A program made the translations under genes and the position numbers. From an uncultured Gammaproteobacteria bacterium (GTDB lineage Bacteria; Pseudomonadota; Gammaproteobacteria; SZUA-140), in the NCBI GenBank assembly GCA_945788675.1, contig CALZMY010000121.1:1-39493 (forward strand): a stretch of 39,493 nucleotides of DNA. Direction: 5' to 3'. The notes under the pieces are model-generated. The model worked only from the letters and a program-made list of their open reading frames with translations, had not been told where the DNA came from and made no database searches. Below are positions 1 through 7,423 of the stretch, piece after piece (position 1 is the stretch's first letter; each line of letters begins with the position of its first letter).

Positions 1-2327
1 ACGCCTCACTCGGCGAGATGTACAACGCACTGACGCCGCTGGGCGTCAAGATTCCCAACGGCTTTGCCACCAGTGCCGACGCCTACCGCCACTTTATTCA
101 TCACAATAATCTACACGAAAAGATCGAATCGGCGCTGGAAGCAATGGATGCAGATGACGTCGATGCACTGGCCGCGACCGGCGCCCGCATCCGCGCGTGG
201 ATCGCCCATGCCGAACTACCCGCGGACCTCGCACAGGAGATCACAGACGCCTATGGCTGTCTTGAAGAGGAGTACGGCACCAATACCGACGTCGCGGTGC
301 GCAGTTCAGCCACCGCCGAAGACCTGCCCACCGCCTCGTTTGCCGGGCAGCAGGACTCCTATCTCAACATTCGCGGCACCCATAACCTGCTGATCACCTG
401 CAAACAGGTATTCGCCTCGCTCTTTACCGACCGCGCCATCTCCTATCGCATCCACCAGGGCTTTACCCACATGGATGTCGCCCTCTCGATCGGGGTACAG
501 AAGATGGTGCGCGCCGACCTCGGCGCCTCCGGCGTGCTCTTCACCCTCGATACCGAGAGTGGCTTCCGCGACGTGGTCTTCACCACCGCCGCCTACGGCC
601 TGGGGGAGAACATTGTCCAGGGCACGGTCAATCCCGATGAGTACTACGTCTTCAAACCAACCCTGGAAAAAGGCTTCCGCCCTATCCTCAAACGTCAGCT
701 CGGCGAGAAGGCGATCAAGATGATCTACTCCGGTGACCCTACCGCCGGTATCTCGACCCACAATGTTCCTGTGCTGCGTGAAGAGCAGGAGCGCTTTGTG
801 CTCAGCGACGACGAGGTACTGCAACTGGCGCGGGACGCTTTAATCATCGAAAAACACTATTCAAAACACGCCGGTGTCGATCGCCCGATGGATATCGAAT
901 GGGCAAAAGATGGCATCACCAATGAGATATTTATCGTGCAGGCGCGGCCGGAGACGGTAGAGGCCACCAGAGATGTCAACATCCACCGCAGCTACACGCT
1001 AAAGAGCGAGGGTGAACCGCTCGCCCAGGGCAAGAGCATCGGACAGAAGATCGCCACTGGCAAGGTGCGCGTGATTCTGGAGGCGTCACAGATGCGCGAA
1101 CTGCAACCGGGCGAGGTGCTGGTCACTGATATCACCGACCCCGACTGGGAACCAGTGATGAAGATCGCTGCCGGCATCGTCACCAACCGTGGTGGGCGCA
1201 CCTGCCACGCCGCGATCATCGCACGGGAACTCGGTATCCCGGCGATCGTCGGCTGTGGCAATGCCACTCAGACACTGCGCACTGGTGAGATGGTCACAGT
1301 CTCCTGTGCACAGGGAGACAGTGGTTTTGTCTATCGTGGTAAACAGCCATTTGAGATCGACGAAATTAACCTCAGCAATCTCAAACAACCCAAAACAGAT
1401 ATCATGCTCAACCTCGGCAACCCGGAACAGGCCTACAAGTTTTCACACCTGCCATGCAGCGGTGTGGGGCTGGCGCGACTCGAATTCATCATCAACAACA
1501 CCATCCGCGTCCATCCACGTGCGCTGCTCGAATACGACAAGCTGGAATCCGACACACAGCAGCAGATCGATACTCTCTGCGCTGGCTACCCAGATCGTAA
1601 GAGCTTTTACATCAAACGTCTCGCCGAAGGGATCAGCACCATTGCGGCGGCCTTTTACCCTAAACCGGTCATCGTGCGCATGAGCGACTTCAAGTCCAAC
1701 GAATACGCCTCACTGATCGGTGGCAAACAGTTTGAACCGGAAGAAGAGAATCCGATGATTGGCCTGCGCGGCGCCAATCGTTATTTTTCTGCGCAGTTTG
1801 CCGAATGTTTCAAACTCGAGTGTGCCGCAATGAAACGGGCACGCGAACACATGGGGCTCGACAACATCGCATTGATGATCCCGTTTGTCCGCACCGTCGA
1901 TGAAGGGATCAAGGCGCTGGAACTGATGGCAGGTGAAGGGCTCGCACGTGGCGAAAATGGACTCAAAATCCACATGATGTGCGAGATCCCATCAAATGCA
2001 CTGCTCGCCGACGAGTTCCTGCAACACTTCGACGGCTTCTCGATCGGCTCCAATGACCTGACACAGCTGACCCTCGGCATCGACCGTGACTCCGGCATCG
2101 TCAGCGGCTTTGATGAACGCAATCCGGCCGTCACAACGTTGATTGAAATGGCCATCACCGCCTGTAAAAAGGCAGATAAATATGTCGGTATCTGTGGTCA
2201 GGCACCCTCCGACTATCCAGAGATAACCCAGTGGCTGGTCAAACAGGGGATCAGTTCGATTTCACTGAACCCTGATAGCGTACTGGAAATGACCCGTGCT
2301 GTGCTGGAGATTGAGCAGCAGAATTAG
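1..2327 (+). CDS. ppsA: Phosphoenolpyruvate synthase, 5'-truncated by window edge
   Basis: Converts pyruvate, ATP and water to PEP, AMP and phosphate in gluconeogenesis; cytoplasmic. The reading frame is open to the left edge: bases 3-17 encode A-S-L-G-E in frame before the first ATG at 18, matching the N-A-S-L-G-E-M stretch near residue 30 of the E. coli enzyme. The ATG at 18 is therefore internal and about 25-30 residues lie outside the window. Visible parts are the N-terminal ATP-binding domain (VRSSATAEDLPTASFAGQQ), the mobile phosphohistidine domain with G-G-R-T-C-H-A-A (catalytic His codon at 1206-1208) and the C-terminal PEP/pyruvate barrel with GSNDLTQLTLG and the catalytic-Cys motif GICGQAPSD. 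Identity is very sure. No clear terminator follows; the next gene starts 67 bases downstream. Confidence 0.96.
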   Translation, partial: ASLGEMYNALTPLGVKIPNGFATSADAYRHFIHHNNLHEKIESALEAMDADDVDALAATGARIRAWIAHAELPADLAQEITDAYGCLEEEYGTNTDVAVRSSATAEDLPTASFAGQQDSYLNIRGTHNLLITCKQVFASLFTDRAISYRIHQGFTHMDVALSIGVQKMVRADLGASGVLFTLDTESGFRDVVFTTAAYGLGENIVQGTVNPDEYYVFKPTLEKGFRPILKRQLGEKAIKMIYSGDPTAGISTHNVPVLREEQERFVLSDDEVLQLARDALIIEKHYSKHAGVDRPMDIEWAKDGITNEIFIVQARPETVEATRDVNIHRSYTLKSEGEPLAQGKSIGQKIATGKVRVILEASQMRELQPGEVLVTDITDPDWEPVMKIAAGIVTNRGGRTCHAAIIARELGIPAIVGCGNATQTLRTGEMVTVSCAQGDSGFVYRGKQPFEIDEINLSNLKQPKTDIMLNLGNPEQAYKFSHLPCSGVGLARLEFIINNTIRVHPRALLEYDKLESDTQQQIDTLCAGYPDRKSFYIKRLAEGISTIAAAFYPKPVIVRMSDFKSNEYASLIGGKQFEPEEENPMIGLRGANRYFSAQFAECFKLECAAMKRAREHMGLDNIALMIPFVRTVDEGIKALELMAGEGLARGENGLKIHMMCEIPSNALLADEFLQHFDGFSIGSNDLTQLTLGIDRDSGIVSGFDERNPAVTTLIEMAITACKKADKYVGICGQAPSDYPEITQWLVKQGISSISLNPDSVLEMTRAVLEIEQQN

Positions 2328-2394
2328 CCCCAGATTTCGCTATAGTGGTATTCTGAAACGATGAACCAATCGTATTACTCAAGGTATTAATACC

Positions 2395-2898
2395 ATGAAA
2401 ACACTAATCATTATCACACTCGCTTTTTCCATCAGCATGACATTAGGAGGATGTAGCTCCACGCCAGACAAGCATCCACGATCATTGCAAAATGAGCCAC
2501 AAACACATTCCAGTCGAGCGCTGCCAGGTACAAATCCAGCAGTAATAAAGCTCTACGCACAACACAAAAGCTGGAAAGGGACCCGTTATAAGCTGGGTGG
2601 ATTAAGTAAAAAAGGGATCGATTGCTCTGGTTTTGTTCATATCACATACAAAGAAAGATTTGGAAAAACGCTCCCCAGAACCACAGAACTACAGGCAAAA
2701 GCGGGCACAGGAATTACGCGCCAGCAGCTCCGGGCCGGGGATCTGGTATTTTTCAATACCAGCAGGAAAGTCCGTCATGTGGGCATCTACATCGAAGATG
2801 GAAAATTTCTACATGCATCCACCAGCAAAGGTGTCATGATCTCAAATATCAATAACGTCTACTGGAAAGAGGCGTATTGGAAAGCAGTGCGGATATAG
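2395..2898 (+). CDS. NlpC/P60 family lipoprotein (Spr-like endopeptidase)
   Basis: Probable outer-membrane lipoprotein that cuts peptide bonds in peptidoglycan stems (family C40, like E. coli MepS/Spr). The 167-residue protein starts with a lipoprotein signal ending in L-G-G-C, lipid Cys at residue 20. A linker of about 40 residues leads to the NlpC/P60 domain (about 50-167). Catalytic Cys77 lies in D-C-S-G-F, His128 in R-H-V-G-I-Y, and His140 in F-L-H-A-S, so the triad is complete. It is alone on this strand, followed by a 443-base gap holding a palindromic element. It opens a run of envelope genes. Which bond it cuts cannot be read from the sequence. Confidence 0.9.
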   Translation: MKTLIIITLAFSISMTLGGCSSTPDKHPRSLQNEPQTHSSRALPGTNPAVIKLYAQHKSWKGTRYKLGGLSKKGIDCSGFVHITYKERFGKTLPRTTELQAKAGTGITRQQLRAGDLVFFNTSRKVRHVGIYIEDGKFLHASTSKGVMISNINNVYWKEAYWKAVRI

Positions 2899-3006
2899 GA
2901 CCTCTACATCAAATGACAAAAATCATCCTCCGCCAGCTTTTCACCTCCCCAAGACACGACACCACATCACCAAAAAAGCCTCTGCACAAAATAATTTAAA
3001 TTTTAA

Positions 3007-3166
3007 GGAACCTCTGATTAATTCTGAGCGGATAGAAATGAGAGTCAAAACATTCAAATGCAAGGCGCTAATCGCAAGGAATAGCGGGACTATTGCTAAG
3101 ATTAGCAACGCAGTAGTTGAATATTTTGGACTCATTGCTACCATTCATGAATAAATTAGAGATTCC
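3007..3166. mobile_element. MITE-like palindromic element, 160 bp
   Basis: The ends are imperfect terminal inverted repeats: GGAACCTCTGATTAATTC at 3007-3024 pairs with the complement of GAATAAATTAGAGATTCC at 3149-3166 (15 of 18 match). Pairing continues inward through about 78 bases per arm, for example GATAGAAATGAG against GGTAGCAATGAG and GCTAATC against GATTAGC, closing on an AATAG-CGGGA-CTATT hairpin. It has no coding capacity. Flanks TTAA and TGAG do not form a clear target duplication. Fifteen bases of the left end recur at 35318-35332. It occupies the gap between two envelope genes. I infer a non-autonomous element; the parent transposase is not in the window. Confidence 0.7.
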
Positions 3167-3341
3167 TGAGATAGCAAACAAAACATTTGCATTTTATGAC
3201 AATAACCTTAATATCATTTGAGTGATGTCACACATAGTGTTGCAGTGACCACCCAATTTTTAAATATAGACTGACATCGTCAGTATTCAGCTGGCGTCTT
3301 ATGTTCAGGTGTGCAATTAAACATTAAAGAGGAATACGAAA

Positions 3342-3680
3342 ATGTTAAAGCGATCAATATTAATTATGGCTGTGCCTGCAATAGCATTACTTGCGAGTGG
3401 CTGTGCCACTAGCACGGCGACGCCTGATGATGATTTACAGGCATCTATCGAACGCGCACAACAGACTGCTGATGAGGCCAAACGTATGGCTGCCGATGCC
3501 AAGATGGCCGCTGAAGATGCTGCGGCTGCCAAGAGTGCCGCTGCCCAGGCACAAGCCGATGCCGATCAGGCCAAGAGCATGGCGAATGACGCAATGAGCA
3601 AGGCGGCAGCCTCTGCTGACGCGGCAAGAGAAGCCAGCATGAAATCTGACCGGATGTTCGAAAAATCCATGAGCAAGTGA
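3342..3680 (+). CDS. OprI/Lpp-like alanine-zipper outer-membrane lipoprotein
   Basis: Small lipoprotein of 112 residues resembling Pseudomonas OprI and E. coli Lpp, which trimerise and tether the outer membrane to peptidoglycan. The signal ends L-L-A-S-G-C, lipid Cys at residue 21. The rest is almost all helix with Ala at close regular spacing (A-A-D-A-K-M-A-A-E-D-A-A type), an alanine-zipper coiled coil. The end reads R-M-F-E-K-S-M-S-K, close to the OprI end R-M-L-E-K-A-S-R-K; a terminal Lys is what L,D-transpeptidases join to peptidoglycan in Lpp. An AAAGAGGA ribosome site lies 10 bases before the ATG. A terminator follows at 3787-3815. Two L,D-transpeptidase genes lie next door. It is longer than Lpp (78) and OprI (83). 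Confidence 0.85.
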   Translation: MLKRSILIMAVPAIALLASGCATSTATPDDDLQASIERAQQTADEAKRMAADAKMAAEDAAAAKSAAAQAQADADQAKSMANDAMSKAAASADAAREASMKSDRMFEKSMSK

Positions 3681-3786
3681 TCAGGCGTCAATTATTTCTC
3701 GACAAAAAAGCAGTCCGCCCGGGCTGTTCATGTTGATGGCGCGATTATAATATCGGCCTGACTCATATTCACCTGGCTCAGATCTC

Positions 3787-3815
3787 ACGGGACGGACGGA
3801 TGTTCGTCCCGTTTT
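3787..3815. terminator. Rho-independent terminator between convergent genes
   Basis: A perfect 8-bp stem, ACGGGACG (3787-3794) with CGTCCCGT (3805-3812), has a 10-base loop and is followed by TTTT. It lies 107 bases after the lipoprotein stop and just before the end of the convergent L,D-transpeptidase gene, so it may serve both directions, best for the + strand. Confidence 0.75.
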
Positions 3816-3821
3816 CATATG

Positions 3822-5141
3822 CTATTTACTGCTTACCAGGCATGGAATGCTGGAATCAATACGACTGGCGGGGATGATGATTCCGCTGAGATCAAGTGAG
3901 CCCACCAATTTGTCGGCGGCTGATTCGGCCTGTTTACGACTGTTGAAGGGTCCGGCCATGACCCGGCACGCGCCATCTTTTCCGATGACGCTCACAACGG
4001 TTGGCAGCTCAATTGTGCTGATGCTCGTGCTGACCTGCTCGACCGTGTCCATCGTTCGATAAGCACCTACCTGCACCATCCATTCTCGCTGTCTGACGAG
4101 CGATACTGGTGACTGATCATCGAGCGCTATCACAGTTTCGTCCTGTCTATAGAGCAGAAGAGGAACACCCTTTGCTTGAAGCGCTATCTGCTCAGCCTTA
4201 TCCCAACTATCACTACTGAGCATACCCGACGTGTCATTGGCAATCGCCCTGACCATCGAGGTTAGATCACGGCCCGTATTAATTTTAGATTCCGCCATGG
4301 GTGGATGTGCCTCCAGATAGAATGCCCCGCCTGACCAGCCCACTTTATAAGGCTGCTCAATGATACGAACTGGAGTGCCTGTGGCTATCTGCGGAAAAAA
4401 AACGGCAATATCTTCAGGATACATCCGCAGGCAGCCATGACTCACGCGCATGCCAATGCTGTAGGGTCGATTAGTGCCATGAATGAGATAACTGCTCTGA
4501 CCAAGCCGCATCGCATAATCCCCCAACGGATTATCCTCCCCCGGCGGCACTATCATCGGCAGAATGTCACCTTCCGCAGCATGTTCGGCACGAATAGACT
4601 CTGGCACCACCCAGGATGGCTTGACCTTTTTTTCCGTAATTTTGGTATACGTGAAAGGGATGGTGCTTCCTTCTGAGCCAATCCCAAGCGGGTAAGTGAC
4701 GACTGTACGCGCACTGCCACCTTGTGCCGGAGGATAGTAATAAAGACGCATCTCCGGCAGGTTAATCACAACACCTTCACGCGGCGCATCCGGCAGAATA
4801 AACTGATTCGGGACAATCACTCTCTGGCCAGCACCGGGCAGCCAGGGATCCACATCAGGGTTGGCAGCAACAATTTCATTGAGCCCGAGACCATTACGGC
4901 GAGCGACATCCAACAGGGTATCTGATGCCTCAACCTGAATTTCCTCCACCTGACCTATCACTGCTTGATTAGCAGGTGGCAACGGAAAGGTTTTGGCAAT
5001 TGCATTGTCATGCACAGCAAATAACAGCCAGAACGTCACCGAGATCGCCACCATGAATCGCGCCGGCAGCCGAACTGCAGAACATAATCGGATATTGATA
5101 ATAGGGGTCAACAGGCTCATTTTTCTAAAATCATTAAGCAT
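3822..5141 (-). CDS. L,D-transpeptidase with LysM, YkuD and SPOR domains
   Basis: Periplasmic enzyme of the ErfK/YbiS type, forming 3-3 peptidoglycan cross-links or joining lipoprotein to peptidoglycan. From the longest start (439 residues): a membrane or signal segment at about 31-49 ending A-I-A; LysM at 66-111; YkuD catalytic domain at about 123-262 with His221 in Y-L-I-H-G-T and S-H-G-C-L-R-M giving His235 and Cys237; then a linker and a C-terminal SPOR domain at about 354-419 (W-M-V-Q-V-G-A-Y ... V-M-A-G-P-F). E. coli ErfK and YbiS (about 310 residues) lack SPOR, which binds peptidoglycan stripped of stem peptides and often targets septa. The start is unsure: ATGs at residues 8 and 30 are alternatives and none has a good ribosome site. 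Confidence 0.9.
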   Translation of the reverse strand: MLNDFRKMSLLTPIINIRLCSAVRLPARFMVAISVTFWLLFAVHDNAIAKTFPLPPANQAVIGQVEEIQVEASDTLLDVARRNGLGLNEIVAANPDVDPWLPGAGQRVIVPNQFILPDAPREGVVINLPEMRLYYYPPAQGGSARTVVTYPLGIGSEGSTIPFTYTKITEKKVKPSWVVPESIRAEHAAEGDILPMIVPPGEDNPLGDYAMRLGQSSYLIHGTNRPYSIGMRVSHGCLRMYPEDIAVFFPQIATGTPVRIIEQPYKVGWSGGAFYLEAHPPMAESKINTGRDLTSMVRAIANDTSGMLSSDSWDKAEQIALQAKGVPLLLYRQDETVIALDDQSPVSLVRQREWMVQVGAYRTMDTVEQVSTSISTIELPTVVSVIGKDGACRVMAGPFNSRKQAESAADKLVGSLDLSGIIIPASRIDSSIPCLVSSK

Positions 5142-5454
5142 CAGGCAGGCATTGTGCCACAGCTGTTGCTGATTTGGGATGCAGAGGTAAGAGATGCCGA
5201 ATAGTAGTCGCTACCTGCTTATTTCACTACTGCAAGGATAAACACGTTTTTATATAAAAAATCATCGTGTTAGCAGAGGATATGACTGAAGCCTGAATAA
5301 AACAACAAATCAGCTATATCTACTGTAAAATACAAGGTAATCGTCAACGGCCTATCTGTGCTTCTCGGCTAAAACACAAGCGGCTCTTGCCGATACATTT
5401 ACTGACAAAGCACCCTTTATCAAAGTGGGCGACAGCATAATTTATCGGGGTTGT

Positions 5455-6129
5455 ATGCGAGTTTGGCAACTATATCTGCAGCGGTTTTTCGCGCCAGTCA
5501 AACACTCATTGATGAGTATGGCCTCACGCTGCTGTGCGCACCCTTCGAGTAATCAACATCGATCCGTCAGCACACTTTTTTTCATTGTGTTGCTCTATAA
5601 CGCCACGTTTTCAGTAGCGCATGCCGATCCCGATACCTGGATCCTCATCGATGCCGCGGAACGCTCCTTGTCAGTCATGCAGAAAGATCAAGTTATTGAG
5701 GATTTCCCTGGCATCGCGCTGGGACGGAATGGCTATGCCGCCGATCGCTCACAGGGTGATGGCAAGACACCACTCGGGGAATTCCATGTCGCGTGGGTCA
5801 ATCCAAAGAGCCGTTTTCGGCTGTTTTTTGGACTTGATTATCCTAATGTTGAACGGGCAGAACTCGCCTATCAGCGTGAACGCATCGACTTCGATACTTA
5901 CTCAGCAATCCGCAAGGCCTTATTGAAAGGGCAGATCCCTCCTCAGGAAACGTCACTAGGTGGCTATATCGGTATCCATGGTGTCGGCGCAGGCGACCCG
6001 CGTATTCATAAGATAAGTGACTGGACACAAGGTTGTATCGCACTCTCCAACTCACAGCTCGATCATCTGGAAAAATGGATCAAGGTAGGCACCAGGGTGG
6101 TAATTACAGATGGACTTAGGCATTTATAA
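5455..6129 (+). CDS. L,D-transpeptidase, YafK-type YkuD domain
   Basis: Secreted YkuD-fold protein. I chose the ATG at 5455, with GGGG 4 bases upstream; an in-frame GTG at 5425 is the longer option. A hydrophobic segment (S-T-L-F-F-I-V-L-L-Y-N) ending near A-H-A is a signal peptide with a long N-region. The YkuD domain starts at W-I-L-I-D-A and ends with I-H-G-V-G-A-G-D and D-W-T-Q-G-C-I-A-L-S-N, giving catalytic His175 and Cys194 in a 224-residue protein. T-Q-G-C instead of S-H-G-C is usual in the YafK branch, whose E. coli member (DpaA) cuts Lpp off peptidoglycan. It could therefore link or release the nearby OprI-like protein; this is inference. It is divergent from the LysM-SPOR enzyme. 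Confidence 0.85.
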   Translation: MRVWQLYLQRFFAPVKHSLMSMASRCCAHPSSNQHRSVSTLFFIVLLYNATFSVAHADPDTWILIDAAERSLSVMQKDQVIEDFPGIALGRNGYAADRSQGDGKTPLGEFHVAWVNPKSRFRLFFGLDYPNVERAELAYQRERIDFDTYSAIRKALLKGQIPPQETSLGGYIGIHGVGAGDPRIHKISDWTQGCIALSNSQLDHLEKWIKVGTRVVITDGLRHL

Positions 6130-6180
6130 ACAGAAAGGCATCCCTTAAAACGCACAAACATGAGATGGTCGAATTAACGC

Positions 6181-7164
6181 TTAGCTGGATGGTTCCATCG
6201 TCACGCGATTCCGCCCATTACTCTTCGAGGCATACAGTGACTTGTCAGCTTGATTAACCACATCCTTCCAGCACTTTATTTTCAGCTCATCATTTTCCAC
6301 GCTACCAAGACCAGCGCTGATGCTCAGGAACTTCCAGGGACTTTTAGCGTGATTGATGGACAATTCTAAAATGGCCCTCACCAGGCGCTCGGCAAGAATA
6401 GATGCCTGATCGATTGTGGTCTCGGGAAGTAGCATTAAAAACTCTTCACCACCATAACGATATATCCTGTCGGAAGTACGGATCATATCCTTAAGACTAG
6501 TCGCTACTTTTTTTAGTGCGTGATCACCAGCGATGTGACCATAATGATCGTTGTACGACTTAAACAGATCAATATCAATAAGTATTACTGAGTAGTGACG
6601 ATGATAACGGAGAAACGCGCTATGAACATGATGCAAATCAACCTCCATCGCGCGCCGATTACCGATACTGGTGAGAGAATCCTGCAATGACAAAGTTCTA
6701 AGCTTTTCGTTGGCTTGTTTCAACTCATCGAGGCGCTTCTCAATGGAATTCTCGATGATATCCTGCAAGGAGTCGAACAACTTGAAGTGCGCCTTAACGA
6801 GATCACTATGGGTAATTAGCCCAACCAGCTTTTCATTCTCTATCACCGGGATATGGCGAATATTCTCTGCGCCCAGCACAACCAGGGCATCGAACAGGGT
6901 TGAAGATCGCTGCACCGTAACCAATGGTCCTGACATCACTTCCGATGCCAGGCGCTCGTTGGCCTGCGTATAATCGGAAACTTGATGGAAGAGCGCCACA
7001 ATATCGCGCTCAGTAATGATGCCGACCGGACAATCATCATCGACAATGATAATGCATGAATATTTATTGGAATACATTTTATCAATGACCTGGCACAGCG
7101 GAGCATCGTGCTGAGCAGTAGCAACATTTTGCGACATCAGTCGTTCAATAAAAATATCCTGCAT
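6181..7164 (-). CDS. Diguanylate cyclase with paired CBS domains
   Basis: Makes cyclic di-GMP from two GTP. Start taken at the ATG at 7164, where AAGGA sits 6 bases upstream; a longer start at 7182 lacks this. In 327 residues: two CBS motifs (about 8-58 and 74-124), which commonly bind adenine nucleotides; a helical linker (125-160); and a GGDEF domain from about 160. The active-site loop is G-G-E-E-F (238-242), and R-T-S-D at 229-232 lies five residues before it, the normal spacing of the product-inhibition I-site. There is no transmembrane segment, so it is cytosolic. The arrangement suggests tuning of cyclase activity by nucleotide or energy state. A PilZ receptor gene lies at 15.36 kb. 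Confidence 0.92.
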   Translation of the reverse strand: MQDIFIERLMSQNVATAQHDAPLCQVIDKMYSNKYSCIIIVDDDCPVGIITERDIVALFHQVSDYTQANERLASEVMSGPLVTVQRSSTLFDALVVLGAENIRHIPVIENEKLVGLITHSDLVKAHFKLFDSLQDIIENSIEKRLDELKQANEKLRTLSLQDSLTSIGNRRAMEVDLHHVHSAFLRYHRHYSVILIDIDLFKSYNDHYGHIAGDHALKKVATSLKDMIRTSDRIYRYGGEEFLMLLPETTIDQASILAERLVRAILELSINHAKSPWKFLSISAGLGSVENDELKIKCWKDVVNQADKSLYASKSNGRNRVTMEPSS

Positions 7165-7423
7165 CGTGCGTCCTTCCGTCAAGCGGAACTCAAATGTCTT
7201 TCTTCATCAACATGTAGCGGCAATGCAGTGAAATCATTTATATCTAATAAATCCCTGCTTAAACTCAATTTTATGGATCTGGAATACAGAATATCTCTGC
7301 CCTTGCACCGAAAAACCAAACAAAAAAACACGATAGTAACAGCAGCACCCACTTTTTAAGCTTTGATTAAGGCTGGCATGCTCTACTCACAATACACAGC
7401 TTGAGCTTGAGGAGGAAATTCTA

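Noticed and set aside
306..824. Long reverse open frame within ppsA
   Set aside because: A shadow of the strong ppsA frame; no ribosome site or family resemblance.
7360..7423. Sigma-54 promoter (CTGGCATG motif) before the cytochrome pseudogene
   Set aside because: The -24 half (TGGCATG) is fair but the -12 half lacks TTGC.
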